Source: Nocardioides lacusdianchii
GTDB lineage: Bacteria > Actinomycetota > Actinomycetes > Propionibacteriales > Nocardioidaceae
Length of the DNA: 64,000 nucleotides
Assembly (NCBI RefSeq): GCF_020102855.1
Contig: NZ_JADHZD010000003.1
Span: 62,001-126,000, forward strand
Reading direction: 5' to 3'
Each line of letters starts with the position of its first letter. The first letter of the stretch is position 1. A model generated the notes under the pieces. That model worked only from the letters and a program-made list of their open reading frames with translations, was not told the DNA's origin and did no database searches. Below are positions 41,516 to 51,414 of the stretch, piece by piece. Both the position numbers and the translations under genes were made by a program.

Positions 41516-42565
41516 TCAGCGCGCGCGGAGCCACTCCGCGACCACGGGCAGCCCACCGACCCAGTCGAGGCGGGCGGCGTACATCGACCGCAGCCCTCGC
41601 TGGCGCGGCTTGTGGTCCCACTTGCCGGTGCCGGCGCACGGGAGCGTGGTGCCGCGACAGGTCCAGCCGTGCAGGAAGGCGAGCGTGCGCCCGTCGGGCG
41701 TCTCGACCAGGTCGGCGCCGCCGGGGCCGCACAGCCCGGTGGTCGCGGTGTCGAGCAGGGTCCCGCTCTCCGCGAGCGTCCAGTCGAGCAACGCCGTCGA
41801 GCGCAGCCAGCGGGTGCGGTAGCCGCAGCGGGTCCAGTCGCCCTCCGAGATGAGGAGCACGTAGCCCTCGGGGCGCGGGGTGAGCACCGGGTTCTCGATG
41901 ACGCCGGGCGAGCGCACCAGCTCCACGCTGGTCGCTCCTGCGCCCACCGACTGACCGTCGCGCGTCAGCGCCACGATCCGCAGCGTGGAGGGGATCCGGT
42001 CGGTCTTGTAGAGCAGGTACGCCGTCCCGTCGACGTCACGGAAGAAGGACGGGTCGATCACGCCGGCGCGGGGCAGCGTGGGGTCGCGCGGCAGCAGCGG
42101 GTCCTGGGCGGTCGGCGTGCCGGCGTAGGACGGGCAGACGAGCGGGGCGCGCCCGACCGGGCGGAACGGCCCGCGCGCCGAGGTCGAGCGGGCGACGCCG
42201 ATGCAGCGCCCGTGCTCGCCCATCCCCTTCACCGGGGTGGCGTAGTAGAGCAGCCAGCGACCACGCACCCGCGCCACGTCGACGGCCCAGATGCCACCGT
42301 CGCGCGACCACGACGGCCGGTGGGACAGCAGGCTGCCGCCGCGCCGCCACGGGCCGTCGGCGCTGCGCGACCACGCGTGCGGCACCCGGTCGCCCGTCGC
42401 GTACGCCACCAGACCGCCCGGCGCGGAGACGACCGCGGGGTCCGGGAAGTCGACGTCGAGGACGGGTCGCGGCACCGGTTCGGCGGCGAGAGCGGGCCCC
42501 GCGACGGACAGGACCCCAGCGGTCAGCAGCAGCACGAGCAGGCGTACTGCTCCCCGGATCGGCAC
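41516..42565 (-). CDS. Secreted glycoside hydrolase, family 43-like
   Basis: This 349-residue protein has a signal peptide (LLVLLLTAGVLSVAGPALA, cleavage near residue 28) and a single five-bladed propeller domain. The three GH43 carboxylates are recognisable: base D42 in DVDFPDPAVV, pKa-modulating D171 in GVIDPSFFRD, and acid E224 in GVIENPVL. It probably cleaves arabinan or xylan side chains in plant polysaccharide; the exact linkage is not readable from sequence. Cys pairs suggest disulphides. No polysaccharide cluster accompanies it. Confidence 0.85.
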   Translation of the reverse strand: MPIRGAVRLLVLLLTAGVLSVAGPALAAEPVPRPVLDVDFPDPAVVSAPGGLVAYATGDRVPHAWSRSADGPWRRGGSLLSHRPSWSRDGGIWAVDVARVRGRWLLYYATPVKGMGEHGRCIGVARSTSARGPFRPVGRAPLVCPSYAGTPTAQDPLLPRDPTLPRAGVIDPSFFRDVDGTAYLLYKTDRIPSTLRIVALTRDGQSVGAGATSVELVRSPGVIENPVLTPRPEGYVLLISEGDWTRCGYRTRWLRSTALLDWTLAESGTLLDTATTGLCGPGGADLVETPDGRTLAFLHGWTCRGTTLPCAGTGKWDHKPRQRGLRSMYAARLDWVGGLPVVAEWLRAR

Positions 42566-42594
42566 CGGGGGAACCTACCCCGTCGGTTGCTCCC

Positions 42595-43881
42595 TCAGGG
42601 CCGCAACGTGGCAGGAAGCGTCTCGAAGCCGCGCAGGATGCGGGTCTCGCGCCGCCGCGCCCCCGGCTCGAGGCGCAGGTCGGGGAAGCGCTGCCAGATC
42701 GCCCGCAGCCCCACCTCGCCCTCCATCCGCGCCAGCTGCGCGCCGAGGCAGTGGTGGCGACCGGCGGAGAAGGCGATGTGCTCGCGTGCGTTGACCCGCG
42801 CGACGTCGAAGCGGGTCGGGTCCGCGAAGACCTCGGGGTCGCGGTTGGCGCCGGCGAGGATCGCGGTGACCATCGAGCCCGCCCGCACCGGCTGCCCGGC
42901 CACCTCGGTGTCCCGCACCGCCATCCGGCCGGTCAGCAGCACCGGCGGGTCGAGGCGCAGGGCCTCCTCGACGACGTTGGTCCACAGCGACGGGTCGGCG
43001 ACCACCCGCGCGCGCTGCTCGGGGTGGTCGTGGAGCAGCGCGATGCCGTTGCCGAGCAGGTTCACGGTGGTCTCGAAGCCTGCCGCGAGCACGAGGCCCG
43101 CCGTGGCCTTGAGCTCGGTCTCGCTCAGGCCGGCGCCGTCGTCGCGTACGGCGACCAGCTGGCTGAGCAGGTCGTCGCCGGGGTGGCGGCGCAGGTGGTC
43201 GAGGTGGTGGCCGAGCCAGGCGTCGAAGTCCGCCAGCGCCCGCGACACCGAGCGGTAGCGCCGCAGCCCGAGGCCCAGGTCGAGGCTCGGCGCCGCGGCG
43301 GAGCCGAACTCCAGGACGCGGGCGCGGTCGCGCTCGGGCACCCCGAGCACCTCCGCGATGACGGTGACCGGCAGCTGCGCGCAGTAGGCCTCGACGAGGT
43401 CCACCGGTCCGGACGCGCGCGGCTCCAGGGCGTCGAGCAGGTCCGCGGCGATCTCCTCGGTGCGCTCGCGCAGCCGCTCGACGGCGCGCATGGTGAAGAC
43501 GCGCGTGACCAGCCTGCGGTAGCGGGTGTGGTCGGGCGGCTCGGTGACCAGCAGCGACGGCGGCTCGACCGGGTGGAGGGTGGTCGGCGCCGCCCACCGC
43601 GCGATCCGCCCGACCGGCCCCTGCGTCGTCGGCAGGCCGGTGCGGAAGTCGTCGCTGGTGAGGAGGTGGCGCACGGCAGCGTGGCTGGTGGCGACGTGGC
43701 CGATCCGCGAGCGGTAGAGCGGACCGCGCGACCGGATCTCCTCGACGAGGTCGAAGACGTCGTCGGTGCCGAGCGAGCCGACGCGGATGAGCCGGGCCTG
43801 GAGGTCGCCGCGGTCGGCGGCGCGGCGCAGCAGGAGCGTCGGCAGGCCGTGCGCGACACCCCAGTGGACCGTCGACCTCAT
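42595..43881 (-). CDS. Cytochrome P450
   Basis: This is a 428-residue bacterial class I P450. The haem ligand is C378 in FSAGRHHCLG, the ExxR motif is E306-R309 (EEALRL), and the I-helix oxygen-activation motif is AGFETT (267-272). DHTRYRRLVTRVFT (C-helix) is also present. The ATG at 43881 is used; further upstream the reading frame overlaps the divergent DUF3054 promoter region. The substrate is unknown and no dedicated ferredoxin or reductase is adjacent, although a 7Fe ferredoxin lies at 33.4 kb. Confidence 0.93.
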   Translation of the reverse strand: MRSTVHWGVAHGLPTLLLRRAADRGDLQARLIRVGSLGTDDVFDLVEEIRSRGPLYRSRIGHVATSHAAVRHLLTSDDFRTGLPTTQGPVGRIARWAAPTTLHPVEPPSLLVTEPPDHTRYRRLVTRVFTMRAVERLRERTEEIAADLLDALEPRASGPVDLVEAYCAQLPVTVIAEVLGVPERDRARVLEFGSAAAPSLDLGLGLRRYRSVSRALADFDAWLGHHLDHLRRHPGDDLLSQLVAVRDDGAGLSETELKATAGLVLAAGFETTVNLLGNGIALLHDHPEQRARVVADPSLWTNVVEEALRLDPPVLLTGRMAVRDTEVAGQPVRAGSMVTAILAGANRDPEVFADPTRFDVARVNAREHIAFSAGRHHCLGAQLARMEGEVGLRAIWQRFPDLRLEPGARRRETRILRGFETLPATLRP

Positions 43882-43933
43882 GCGCCCCACCTCATGCGCC
43901 GAGACTATCCGCGCGCTCCCTAGGCTGGCGGGC

Positions 43934-44293
43934 ATGTGGCTGCTGATCGACCTCCTGCTCGTCGGCGTCTTCGCGGTCGTCGGCCGGCTCAGCCACTACG
44001 GCACCCTCACCGCCGGTGGCTGGTGGTCGACGGCCTGGCCCTTCCTCGTCGGCGCGCTGCTCGCCTGGGCTGCGCTGGCCGCGACCCGTCGCCCGCCCGC
44101 GGCGGTGACCTCGGGCGTGGTGGTCTGGCTCGGGGCGCTGGTCGGCGGCATGGTGCTGCGACAGGCCGCGGGGCAGGGCACGGCGACGGCCTTCGTCGTC
44201 GTCGCGACACTGGTCCTCGGCGCACTGCTGGTGCTGCCCAGATCGGTGGCCCGAATCGCGGTGTCTAGAGTCGGCGCACGTGCCCGACGCTGA
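43934..44293 (+). CDS. DUF3054 family membrane protein
   Basis: This 119-residue protein has four membrane helices (LLIDLLLVGVFAVVGRLSHY, STAWPFLVGALLAWAALAA, AVTSGVVVWLGALVGGMVLR, ATAFVVVATLVLGALLVLP). The pattern VFAVVGRLSHYG and WPFLVG is typical of DUF3054, a family of unknown function. Its last 14 bases overlap the start of the MFS transporter gene, so the two are probably co-transcribed. Confidence 0.82.
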   Translation: MWLLIDLLLVGVFAVVGRLSHYGTLTAGGWWSTAWPFLVGALLAWAALAATRRPPAAVTSGVVVWLGALVGGMVLRQAAGQGTATAFVVVATLVLGALLVLPRSVARIAVSRVGARARR

Positions 44294-45488
44294 CACCCGC
44301 CCCACCCGCAGCGCCGCTGTCCCGTTCGGGCTCCTCCTCGCCGCCGTCGTCCTCGTCTCCATCAACCTGCGTGCCGGCGCGTCCTCGCCCGGACCGGTCC
44401 TGGAGGAGGTGCGCGAGGGGCTCGGCATGACCGCCGGTGTGGCCGGCGCGATGACCGGGTTGCCGGGCCTGTGCTTCGGCCTGGTCGGGGCGCTGGCCGT
44501 CGGGTTCGCGCGCCGGGTCGGGATGACCGCGTCCGTCGCGGTCGGCCTCGCCGCTGCTGCGGTCGGGCTGCTGCTGAGGGTGACGACCGACAGCGTGCCG
44601 ATCTTGCTCGTCCTCACCGTGCTGGCGCTGGCCGGCATGGCCGTCTGCAACGTGATCGTCCCGGCGTGGATCAAGGCCCACGGCCACGCCGTGGTGCTGA
44701 TGACCGTCTACGGCACCGGCCTCGTCGTCGGCGCCACGCTCGGCGCGCTCGTCACGGCGCCGGTCACCGAAGCGACCGGATCGTGGCGCGTCGGGCTCGG
44801 CATGTGGGGCCTGGTCCTCCTGGTGGCGGCCCCGCTGTGGGGCTGGTTGGCGCTGCGCGAGCGCCGCTCGCCGTCCGAGCACAGCGTCAGCGGCGGTCCC
44901 GCCCCGAGCGGGCGCATCGCCCACTCGCGCACCGCGATCGCGCTGACCGTGCTCTTCGGCATCCAGTCGATGCACGCCTACGTCCAGTTCGGCTGGCTGC
45001 CCCAGATCTACCGCGACGCCGGGCTGTCCGCCTCGTCCGCGGGCGCGCTGCAGGCGCTGCTGTCGGGGGTCGGCATCCTGGGTGCCCTCGCCATGCCCAC
45101 CGTCATCGCCCGGGACCGCGGCCTGCACGCCTGGATGGTGTCCTTCGGCGTCTCCCTCTTCCTCGGCTATGCCGGGCTCCTCCTCGCCCCGGCCACGCTC
45201 CCGTGGTTGTGGGCGCTGCTGCTCGGCTTCTCCGGGCTCGCCTTCCCGACCGCCATCGCGCTCATCACCGCGCGCACCCGCCACCCGTCCGTCACCGCCC
45301 AGCTGTCCGGCTTCGTGCAGCCCATCGGCTACGCCCTCGCCGCGGTCGGGCCCTTCGCTGTCGGGCTGCTCCACGACGCGACCGGCGACTGGCAGCTGGT
45401 GCTCGTGCTGCTCGCGCTGACGTCCGTGCCGCTGACCCTCGCGGGCCTGCGCGTGGCGCGTCCGGCGTACGTCGACGACGAGATCTGA
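44280..45488 (+). CDS. MFS transporter, CynX/NimT type
   Basis: This is a 402-residue, 12-helix major facilitator transporter. The N-terminus (INLRAGASSPGPVLEEVREGLGM) and the internal VCNVIVPAWIKAHG are typical of the cyanate/2-nitroimidazole (CynX/NimT) branch. The substrate is probably a small anion or amide and is not predictable. GTG start at 44280 inside the end of the DUF3054 gene. psuK begins 34 bp downstream, so the nucleoside genes may share its transcript. Confidence 0.88.
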   Translation: MPDADTRPTRSAAVPFGLLLAAVVLVSINLRAGASSPGPVLEEVREGLGMTAGVAGAMTGLPGLCFGLVGALAVGFARRVGMTASVAVGLAAAAVGLLLRVTTDSVPILLVLTVLALAGMAVCNVIVPAWIKAHGHAVVLMTVYGTGLVVGATLGALVTAPVTEATGSWRVGLGMWGLVLLVAAPLWGWLALRERRSPSEHSVSGGPAPSGRIAHSRTAIALTVLFGIQSMHAYVQFGWLPQIYRDAGLSASSAGALQALLSGVGILGALAMPTVIARDRGLHAWMVSFGVSLFLGYAGLLLAPATLPWLWALLLGFSGLAFPTAIALITARTRHPSVTAQLSGFVQPIGYALAAVGPFAVGLLHDATGDWQLVLVLLALTSVPLTLAGLRVARPAYVDDEI

Positions 45489-45522
45489 GCGACCCGCCGC
45501 CTGGTCTGTCAGGATCGGCCGC

Positions 45523-46421
45523 GTGAAGCAGTGGGTGGTGGTCGTCGGCGGCACCAACATGGACGTCGTCGCGCGCACGTCCGCCCCGCTCGTCGCCGCG
45601 ACGAGCAACCCGGGCCGCACCCGCATCTCCCCCGGCGGGGTCGGGCGCAACATCGCCGCCTGCCTCGGCCTGCTCGGCGCGCCGGTGCGACTGGTGTCGG
45701 CGGTCGGCGACGACACCTTCGGCGACGAGGCGCTGCGGGCCACCGCGGCGTGCGGCGCGGACGTGGCGGCCGTACGCCGGGTGCCGGGCGCGACCGGCAC
45801 CTACACCGCGGTCCTCGACGACCGCGGCGAGCTGGTGGCCGCGGTGTCCGACATGGCGGTGGTCGACGAGCTGGTCCTCGAGACCGTGCACCTCACCGAC
45901 GCGGCGCTCGTGGTCCTCGACGGCAACCTCGCGCACGGCCAGGCCACGCGCGTGGTCGCGGCCGCCGCGCAGGCAGGGGTGCCGCTGGCCTTCGAGCCGG
46001 TCTCGGTGGCGAAGGCCGCCCGGCTGGCCGACCTGGTCCACGACCTCTTCCTCGTCACGCCGAACACCGACGAGCTCGCGGCGCTGACCGGGCGCGCCGC
46101 GACCGACTGGCGCGACTCGGTCGCCGACCTCCACGCCCGCGGCGTCGAGCACGTGTGGGTCCGCCACGGGGCCGACGGCTCGTGGATGTGCAGCCGCGGG
46201 AACGAGCCGGTGCACCTGGCCGCCGCCCCGGCCGAGGTCGTCGACGTCACCGGCGCGGGGGATGCGATGCTCGCCGCATGGGTCGCGGCCTGGCTGCGCG
46301 GCGGCGACCCCGTCGAGGCGGCACGTGACGGCCACCGGGCCGCTGCCGCGACCATCCAGAGCCCCCACACCGTCCGGCCGGACCTGGCCGAGGCCATGCA
46401 CCACCTCACGAGGGAGCATCG

Positions 46422-46425
<4 letters not shown>
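45523..46425 (+). CDS. psuK: Pseudouridine kinase (PfkB family)
   Basis: This 300-residue ribokinase-type sugar kinase has VVGGTNMDVVAR and PGGVGRNIAACLGLLG at the N-terminus and the anion-hole/catalytic motif DVTGAGDAMLAAW at the C-terminus. It is named from its neighbour: it is directly followed by psuG, with the psuG TTG overlapping its stop (TTGA). PsuK phosphorylates pseudouridine and PsuG then cleaves the C-glycosidic bond, salvaging uracil and ribose-5-phosphate from RNA breakdown. Start GTG 45523. Confidence 0.9.
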
Positions 46426-47327
<902 letters not shown>

Positions 47328-47329
47328 TC

Positions 47330-47617
47330 TCAGAGCGCGGCGAGCACCTGTCGCGGCGGCGGATTCGTGTGCGGCGCGCCGGCGATGACCACGGTCGGCA
47401 CGACCTCGTCGCCGTCGTTCACGCTCCTGACGTAGGCCGAGGCCTCGTCGTCGGCCCACACGTCGACCCACACCACCTCGCGCACCTTGCGACCCAGGAC
47501 GAGCTGGAGCCGCTTGCAGAACGGGCAGCCCTTGCGCCAGTAGACGACGACGCGGCCCTCGTCGGCCGCGCGGGCACCCTCGGCGGCGGACACGGAGGCG
47601 GGCCTGCGGGCGAACAC
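47330..47617 (-). CDS. Glutaredoxin-like protein (CPFC)
   Basis: This 95-residue thioredoxin-fold protein has the active site GCPFCKRLQ (CPFC dithiol), a VPTV cis-Pro segment (DEVVPTVVIAG), and ends at LAAL. It is similar in size to actinobacterial mycoredoxin/NrdH-type proteins, but the CPFC dipeptide is that of glutaredoxins. In a mycothiol organism (mshB is present) it may reduce mixed disulphides with mycothiol. The GTG at 47617 is used, giving an N-terminal extension of about 20 residues. Confidence 0.8.
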   Translation of the reverse strand: MFARRPASVSAAEGARAADEGRVVVYWRKGCPFCKRLQLVLGRKVREVVWVDVWADDEASAYVRSVNDGDEVVPTVVIAGAPHTNPPPRQVLAAL

Positions 47618-47649
47618 CCGACCAGTATGCGCCGTGCTTGGATCGACGC

Positions 47650-48066
47650 ATGGCCTCCCGACTGACCGAGATCTCCCTCGACTGCCACGACCCCGACCGG
47701 CTCGCCGAGTTCTGGACCGCGGCCCTCGACTGGGTGGTGCTCCACCGCGAGCCCGGCCTGGTGGAGATCGGACCGGCCCGCGCGAGCGACCAGGCCCTGC
47801 TCGACGCCGTCCGCACCGGACCGGTGCCGCCGACGATGTTCCTGGCCGCGGTCGCCGAGGACAAGGTGGCCAAGAACCGCATGCACCTCGACCTCTCCCC
47901 CGTCGACCGCTCCCGCGACGAGGAGGTCGAGCGGCTGCTGGCGCTGGGCGCCACGCACGCCGACGTCGGGCAGACGGGCGAGGAGACCTGGGTGGTGCTG
48001 GCCGACCCGGAGGGCAACGAGCTCTGCGTGCTGCGCAGCCTGGCGCCGGGGCACTTCGCCCTGTGA
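47650..48066 (+). CDS. VOC/glyoxalase-like protein
   Basis: This 138-residue protein of the vicinal-oxygen-chelate fold contains ISLDCHDPDRLAEFWTAALDW, then MHLDLSPVDRSRDEEVERLLALGA and WVVLADPEGNELCVLR. These are the usual blocks of glyoxalase-like domain proteins; substrate unknown. The ATG at 47650 is preferred over an in-frame ATG at 47638. Its stop overlaps the GNAT start (GTGA). Confidence 0.85.
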   Translation: MASRLTEISLDCHDPDRLAEFWTAALDWVVLHREPGLVEIGPARASDQALLDAVRTGPVPPTMFLAAVAEDKVAKNRMHLDLSPVDRSRDEEVERLLALGATHADVGQTGEETWVVLADPEGNELCVLRSLAPGHFAL

Positions 48067-48632
48067 CCGGCCTCGAGCCCGACCTCCCGATCGAGACCGA
48101 GCGCCTCCTCCTGCGAGCACACCGTCCCGACGACCTCGACGACCTCCTTGCCTTCCACGGCGATGCGGACGTGGTCCGCTTCGTCCCCTGGCCGGTGCGC
48201 GACCGCGCGGCCACCGCCGAGACGCTGGCGGTCAAGCTCGACCAGGCAGCGCTCCGCGAGCCCGGCGAGTGGCTGGTGCTGGCCGTCGAGCACCGCGAGA
48301 CCGGCCGCGTCATCGGCGAGGTGCTGCTGAAGTGGGCCTCCGAGCGCCAGGGCGAGCTCGGCTTCGCCCTCGCCCGCGACGTCCACGGGCAGGGGTACGC
48401 CGCCGAGGCCGCGACCGCCGTGCTCGACCTCGCCCTCGACGGGCTGGGGTTCCACCGGGTCAGCGCCGTCGTCATCGAGGGCAACGACGCGTCCGTCCGC
48501 CTGCTCGGTCGCCTCGGCTTCCGCCAGGAGGCGCGCCACGTCGACGGCGCGGACTTCAAGGGCGTCTGGGCCACCCAGCTGGTGTTCGCCCTCCTGGAGG
48601 ACGAGTGGCGCGAGCCCTCAGCCGTCGGCTGA
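48063..48632 (+). CDS. GNAT acetyltransferase, RimJ/RimL type
   Basis: This 189-residue acetyltransferase has the RimJ/RimL-type opening IETERLLLRAHRPDDLDDLL and the acetyl-CoA loop ELGFALARDVHGQGYAAEAATAVLDLAL, then EGNDASVRLLGRLGFRQEA. These acetylate N-terminal amines of proteins or small amines; the substrate is unknown. The GTG at 48063 overlaps the VOC stop. The last 15 bases overlap the convergent hydrolase gene. Confidence 0.88.
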   Translation: MTGLEPDLPIETERLLLRAHRPDDLDDLLAFHGDADVVRFVPWPVRDRAATAETLAVKLDQAALREPGEWLVLAVEHRETGRVIGEVLLKWASERQGELGFALARDVHGQGYAAEAATAVLDLALDGLGFHRVSAVVIEGNDASVRLLGRLGFRQEARHVDGADFKGVWATQLVFALLEDEWREPSAVG

Positions 48633-49466
48633 CATGAACTCCCGGAGCACTCGCGCGAAGCGGCCGGGGTCGTCGAGGTGCGGGAAGTGCCCGGCCCCCT
48701 CGAACAGCTCGACCCGGCAGCCGGGCACGGCCCGCTGCGCGCTGAGCGCGTGCCAGGCGGGGATCATCCGGTCCTTCGAGCCCCACACGATCAGCGTCGG
48801 TGGCGGGGTCACCGCGCCGAGGTGGTCGTGGGCGCTGATGCTCTGCCCACCGAAGTCGATCACCGCGCGGGTGGTGGCGAGGAACGCGCGCCGGCTGTGG
48901 CGGTCGCCGAGGGAGGTGAAGCCGCGCCAGATCGCGCCGATGTCGGCGCCCGGCTTCCAGCCGACCTTCTGCGCGCCGCGGCCGAGTGCCTCGACCTTGT
49001 CGAGCACCGGCGCCGATGCGATCACGCTCAGCACCTGCTCGGCGCCGGGGAGGGTGGCCGAGCGCAGCACGAGGTTGACCTCGCGGCCCAGCCCGCCGCT
49101 CGAGACGAGCACGAGGCGGTCCACCCGCTCGGGGAAGAGGTAGTAGAACTGCATCGCGATCCCGCCGCCGAGTGAGTGCCCGACGAGGGTGACGCGCTCG
49201 ATGCCGAGGTGGTCGAGCAGGTCGCGCAGGGTGGCGGCGTGCGAGCTGAGCGAGTAGTCGCCGGTCGGCTTCGCCGAGGCGCCGTGGCCGAAGAGGTCCG
49301 GCACCACCACGCGGTGGTCCTCGTCGACCTTGTCGACCAGGTGGGCCCACTGGCCCTGGGAGCCGAGGATGCCGTGGATGAAGAGGACCGCGGGACCCTC
49401 GCCGCTGTCGACGTACGAGAGCTCGTGGCCGTGGAGCACGACCGTGTCCGGGGCCAGTCGGGTCAT
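48618..49466 (-). CDS. Alpha/beta-fold hydrolase
   Basis: In this 282-residue alpha/beta hydrolase the oxyanion block is FIHGILGSQGQW, the nucleophile elbow GHSLGG carries the serine, the acid is in VWGSKDRMIP and the histidine in GAGHFPHLDDP. It has no signal peptide, so it is cytosolic. This is the general esterase/epoxide-hydrolase-like group; no specific substrate can be assigned. Confidence 0.9.
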   Translation of the reverse strand: MTRLAPDTVVLHGHELSYVDSGEGPAVLFIHGILGSQGQWAHLVDKVDEDHRVVVPDLFGHGASAKPTGDYSLSSHAATLRDLLDHLGIERVTLVGHSLGGGIAMQFYYLFPERVDRLVLVSSGGLGREVNLVLRSATLPGAEQVLSVIASAPVLDKVEALGRGAQKVGWKPGADIGAIWRGFTSLGDRHSRRAFLATTRAVIDFGGQSISAHDHLGAVTPPPTLIVWGSKDRMIPAWHALSAQRAVPGCRVELFEGAGHFPHLDDPGRFARVLREFMSADG

Positions 49467-49563
49467 CGTCGGCGTCCTTGCGTGGTGGGGTGGTTACTCC
49501 ACGGTAGCCCGGTGGAGCGATCCCGGCAGGAACAACGCGTCCGGGGACACCGTTGACGTCACC

Positions 49564-50259
49564 ATGAGCACACTGGGAATCGTCGGAGCAGGACACATCG
49601 GCAGCACGGTCGCCCGCCTCGCGGTGGACGCCGGGGTCGACGTCGTCATCGCCAACAGCCGCGACCCGGAGACCCTGGCCGACCTGGTGGCCGACCTCGG
49701 CCCACGGGCACGCGCCGCGACCGCCGAGGAGGCGGCCGGCGCGGGCGACCTCGTGGTGCTGACCGTGCCGCTGAAGGCCCTCGGCGACCTCCCGGTCGCG
49801 GCCTTCGAGGGACGCGTGGTCCTCGACACGGGCAACTACTACCCGCAGCGCGACGGCCGCATCGCCGACCTCGACGACGGGTCGACCACGGCGAGCGAGC
49901 TCACCGCGCGCACGCTCCCGGGCGCACGCGTGGTCAAGGTCTTCAACAACATCTTCTCCGAGCACCTCGGCGCGCTCGCCCGACCGCAGGCGCCGGCCGG
50001 CAGCGACGAGCGGAGCGTGCTCGCGATCGCCGGCGACGACGCCTCGGCCAAGCAGGCCGCGACCGCGCTGCTCGACACGATCGGCTACGACGTCGTCGAC
50101 GCGGGCCCGCTCAGCGAGGGGTGGCGCTTCCAGCCCGACACCCCGGCCTACGGCCTCCCGTACGACGGCAGCACCGACGGCACGTGGAGCGGGTCGACCG
50201 CCAAGCGGGTCGGGGCCGAGGAGCTGCGCGCCGCGCTCGCGGCCGCGACGCGGGGCTGA
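49564..50259 (+). CDS. NADPH-dependent F420 reductase-like oxidoreductase
   Basis: This 231-residue protein has a Rossmann NADP-binding N-terminus (LGIVGAGHIGSTVARLAVDAG, then VVIANSRDPETL) and the NADPH:F420 reductase/6PGDH-like core (VLTVPLKALGDL, VVLDTGNYYPQRDG, KVFNNIFSEHLGALAR). Many actinobacterial members are annotated NADPH-dependent F420 reductase; some use other acceptors. ATG at 49564. It is the last chromosomal gene before the left boundary (50278) of the ychF-attached island. Confidence 0.87.
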   Translation: MSTLGIVGAGHIGSTVARLAVDAGVDVVIANSRDPETLADLVADLGPRARAATAEEAAGAGDLVVLTVPLKALGDLPVAAFEGRVVLDTGNYYPQRDGRIADLDDGSTTASELTARTLPGARVVKVFNNIFSEHLGALARPQAPAGSDERSVLAIAGDDASAKQAATALLDTIGYDVVDAGPLSEGWRFQPDTPAYGLPYDGSTDGTWSGSTAKRVGAEELRAALAAATRG

Positions 50260-50277
50260 GTACGGCGGGGCGGACCC

Positions 50278-50296
50278 TCAGACGTTGAAGCGGAAC
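50278..50296. repeat. attL-like copy of the ychF 3' end
   Basis: TCAGACGTTGAAGCGGAAC is identical to 55760-55778, which is the last 19 bases of ychF including its stop codon. Here it stands alone with no ychF gene attached, as expected of one junction of an element integrated at the 3' end of ychF. Confidence 0.8.
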
Positions 50297-50497
50297 GAAA
50301 ACCGGGGGTGTCGGGTGTTGACGGTCACCGCTGGTTGAGACCGGAGAAGGCGGTCTGACCTGCGGAAACGCGTTTGCGAGATCGTTGGACGTCGTCGGTG
50401 AGAATCGGTCTCCGCCGGACTTCTTGCGGACTATTTGCGGACCGCTGGACGATCCGAGGCCCTCCGGCTCTGGTCGAAAGTGGGCGGCCGTGGCGGT

Positions 50498-50811
50498 TCA
50501 TTCGTGGCGGAGCGACGCCTCCCAATCCTGGCCGCCGTGGAACACACCGAGGACGTTCACCACGAGCCCACCGGAGGACTCGTCGACTTCGTAGGCCATC
50601 AGCGTGCGCTGCTTGAAGGTGGTCGTCCGCATGCCCGGTCTGACGTCGTCGCGCGCTCGGCGCGAGGGAAGACGAGGATGCCGTCGATGTAATCGAGGAT
50701 CGCCGAGACGAAGCGCTCTGCCACGTCCGGCGACGCCTTCTCGGTGATCCATGCGTCGAGAGCGTGCAGCTGCTGCTGGGCCTGAGGGGTGTAGTTGATC
50801 CGGCCCGTCAT
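50498..50811 (-). pseudogene. RelE/ParE-family toxin, disrupted by a frameshift
   Basis: The start (ATG 50811) encodes TGRINYTPQAQQQLHALDAW and AERFVSAILDYIDGILVFP, the ParE/RelE fold. The expected continuation RDDVRPGMRTTTFKQRTLMA and then NVLGVFHGGQDWEASLRHE is in another frame ending at 50498. One missing base near 50655-50668 explains the break; restored, the protein would have about 104 residues, normal for the family. The ATG overlaps the antitoxin stop (ATGA). Either the toxin is inactivated or there is a sequencing error in this GC-rich stretch. Confidence 0.78.
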
Positions 50812-51050
50812 AGACGGGCGGCCCACTTGGCCGCGAAGCTGGCACGGACGGTCTCAGCAGGGATCGCTTTGGATGGGTCCGCCTTCAGCCCGTCGTAGGC
50901 GGCGGCCTCGGAGTGCAGCCACGAATCCGAGCCAAGGTCGAACGCCTCCTGCGGGTCGACTGATTCGAGCAATCGGAGAGCGACGTGCTTGCGCACGCCA
51001 GGAGGCAGGGACATCCCGGCCTCGTAGAACTCCGATTCGCTCAGCGCCAT
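50808..51050 (-). CDS. Antitoxin of the ParE/RelE-type module
   Basis: This is an 80-residue protein ending DPSKAIPAETVRASFAAKWAARL, with an N-terminal helical region (PPGVRKHVALRLLESVD). The size, position directly upstream of a RelE/ParE gene with an ATGA overlap, and the IPAETV-type C-terminus match addiction-module antitoxins. It should bind and neutralise the toxin and repress its own promoter. Because the toxin frame is broken, it may be kept only as an orphan antitoxin. Confidence 0.75.
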   Translation of the reverse strand: MALSESEFYEAGMSLPPGVRKHVALRLLESVDPQEAFDLGSDSWLHSEAAAYDGLKADPSKAIPAETVRASFAAKWAARL

Positions 51051-51414
51051 GACGTCAGATTACTCCGAGCGCCGAGGTCAGCCCCAGAAGATCGGGACGC
51101 CGCTGCTGCTGATGTGGTCCAGTAGGGCCTCGACCTTGAGCTCATCCCACAGGTGCTCGGGCCCCCGCTCACGCGCTCACAGCCGGATGCGGTGCAGAAC
51201 GTCTCGGGAAGTGCCATCACGGAAGCCTGTTCCCCGCATTTGCGCCAGCACCTCCGCATGCGCTCGATGGACGGCAAGGCATCCGGGGCGCGCGTTGTTG
51301 ACAGCTACCAACCTGATGGCCGGGTACAGCTAGGCGGCTAGGGCGATAGACGTGCACGAGGAGCCTCGGTCTTTCCCTTACCCCCGAGCATCATGGGTTC
51401 CACGCTCGGTCCGA
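51051..51414. other. Island stretch without a convincing gene; probable gene debris
   Basis: These 364 bp hold no reading frame with a family signature. On the minus strand two fragments look coding, TGFRDGTSRDVLHRIRL followed by a stop, and DELKVEALLDHISSSGVPIF followed by a stop, but they are in different frames. They may be remnants of a gene lost from the island. Confidence 0.4.
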
